Under the pieces are notes generated by a model. The model was not told where the DNA came from, searched no databases, and saw only the letters and a list, made by a program, of their open reading frames with translations. Below, in pieces: positions 12,519 to 13,245 of a stretch of DNA of 13,245 nt. Each line of letters opens with the position of its first letter. The stretch's first letter is position 1. Where the stretch lies: the NCBI GenBank assembly GCA_049303315.1, contig JBAQMZ010000040.1, forward strand, positions 1 to 13,245, given 5' to 3'. The DNA is from Methanoperedens sp049303315 (GTDB lineage Archaea > Halobacteriota > Methanosarcinia > Methanosarcinales > Methanoperedenaceae). Made by a program: the position numbers and the translations under genes.

Positions 12519-13154
12519 TTACTCCTCAGGTACTGTTTTTATCCAATCTCTAAGTAGTCGCTCTTCGAGTTCTGCAAAAGATGGTATCCAATTCTTTACA
12601 TATCCTTTTGAAGTAAGCTCAAGCCTTTTAATAATGGTTCCTTTTTGCTTCTTTTCAACATGATACACTGCGATATCATCTATTTTTAACAATCCCTTTT
12701 GTATTGGAATGCTTAAGGTCAAAGGTAAAAATTCGCTATGGGTTGTTATAATGATTTGTTTGTCTTCTCGTATGGCTTCAGCAAATAATTCAGCAAGATG
12801 CGCTTGCGAATCCGGGTGGAGGCTTATTTCAGGTTCTTCAATCATTATTATACTGCCAGGGTCGCTCCAGAACAATTGAGTAATTACTGATAGAATTTGT
12901 TTAGAACCATGGCTTGCCATGGCTAAATTGAGTACAACATCAAGTCTATTATCAACATAATCAGAACCCAGAGCCAATCCTCCTTTCCATCCAGCTGAAA
13001 ATTTGTTCAAACCAAAAACTGAAGCCCATTTATCAATTTTTCTATAAATTTTTTCATATTCTCTATTAGAATAAATAAGTGAAAGGACTGGAATGAGATA
13101 TCGCCCATACGTTCCAACACCGGCTTTGGGACATAATTCCTCGTTATCCTCCAA
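12519..13154 (-). CDS. ABC-class AAA (OLD/AAA_21-like) ATPase, C-terminal part
   Basis: 211 residues from a TTG, but this is not a full protein. It has the C-terminal half of an ABC-class ATPase: signature-like L-A-M-A-S-H-G-S-K-Q (77-86), Walker B with D-loop I-I-M-I-E-E-P-E-I-S-L-H-P-D (102-115) and switch histidine I-I-T-T-H-S (about 135-140). The Walker A motif and N-terminal half are missing. This frame stays open only to 13181, then meets TAA at 13182-13184. Relatives are about 430-470 residues, so the N-terminal part should lie upstream; a different frame (13245-13147) looks like its continuation, implying a frameshift. The TTG start is therefore an artefact of that break. It is coupled to the PIN gene downstream. 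Nuclease plus OLD/ABC-type ATPase pairs are a common theme in prokaryotic defence. Confidence 0.75.
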   Translation of the reverse strand: MEDNEELCPKAGVGTYGRYLIPVLSLIYSNREYEKIYRKIDKWASVFGLNKFSAGWKGGLALGSDYVDNRLDVVLNLAMASHGSKQILSVITQLFWSDPGSIIMIEEPEISLHPDSQAHLAELFAEAIREDKQIIITTHSEFLPLTLSIPIQKGLLKIDDIAVYHVEKKQKGTIIKRLELTSKGYVKNWIPSFAELEERLLRDWIKTVPEE

Positions 13155-13245
13155 CTTTAAGAGGAATTCCCTCCAGATACTTTAGATAACACCGCCTTTT
13201 AAGGTTATAATCACACACTCTGGCAAAAGCTTCCTGTTTTCTCCT
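13147..13245 (-). pseudogene. Upstream ATPase fragment in another frame (runs off the window)
   Basis: From the window edge to a TAA at 13144-13146, the minus-strand frame starting at 13245 is open for 33 codons. It ends in R-C-Y-L-K-Y-L-E-G-I-P-L-K-V-G-G. A segment of this kind (YYLSALRG-like, then a basic stretch) typically precedes the G-x-G-T-Y-G-R-Y-L-I-P motif in this ATPase family, and that motif continues in the neighbouring frame. A one-base insertion, or two-base loss, between about 13147 and 13181 would explain it. A sequencing error is equally possible. Confidence 0.4.

Overview
The window is archaeal. It carries a TATA-box-binding protein, the archaeal/eukaryotic ribosomal protein L15e, a COG1325-type RNA-binding protein from the archaeal exosome neighbourhood, oligo-T terminators and AT-rich box A promoters. 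An AcnB-type aconitase, a lipobox membrane protein and moderate GC content fit a Methanosarcinales-type euryarchaeon, for example an ANME-2d/Methanoperedens relative. That placement is an inference from gene content, not a proven taxonomy.

Layout, left to right. (1) Positions 1-2600 are accessory. A GC-rich anonymous patch (about 140-265) is followed by an AT-rich HEPN-like gene (+), a convergent AT-rich UPF0489/arginase-fold gene (-) and a divergently transcribed, GC-richer SRPBCC gene (+). (2) Positions 2600-2945 are non-coding and hold several degenerate repeats with a period near 10 nt. (3) Positions 2945-6150 hold acnB and a lipid-anchored, single-pass membrane protein. (4) Positions 6392-7831, on the minus strand, hold rpl15e, then the COG1325 gene, then tRNA-His(GTG), which has an encoded CCA end but apparently no encoded G-1. 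(5) TBP (+) is divergent from rpl15e. It is followed by purD, which has a lysine-rich C-terminal extension of about 125-130 residues. (6) The right end holds a ParA-like ATPase and a small SAP-like protein (+). Converging on them is a tightly coupled ATPase-PIN pair (-) whose ATPase reading frame is broken near the window edge.

The most striking non-coding signal is a 137-bp element made of five consecutive palindromes. It occurs twice, at 7087-7223 (between rpl15e and the COG1325 gene) and at 10461-10597 (after purD). The copies differ at six positions, all in loops or linkers, while every stem is identical. Each copy is flanked by further small hairpins.

Functionally, TBP, L15e, the COG1325 protein and tRNA-His serve information processing; AcnB and PurD serve central and purine metabolism. 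The two ends hold accessory genes: HEPN-like and UPF0489 on the left, ParA/SAP-like and ATPase/PIN on the right. No complete, clearly new system can be proved here. The best leads are the palindrome array, the ParA/SAP-like module with its in-frame amber junction, the broken ATPase-PIN pair, the PurD extension and the tRNA-His without G-1.
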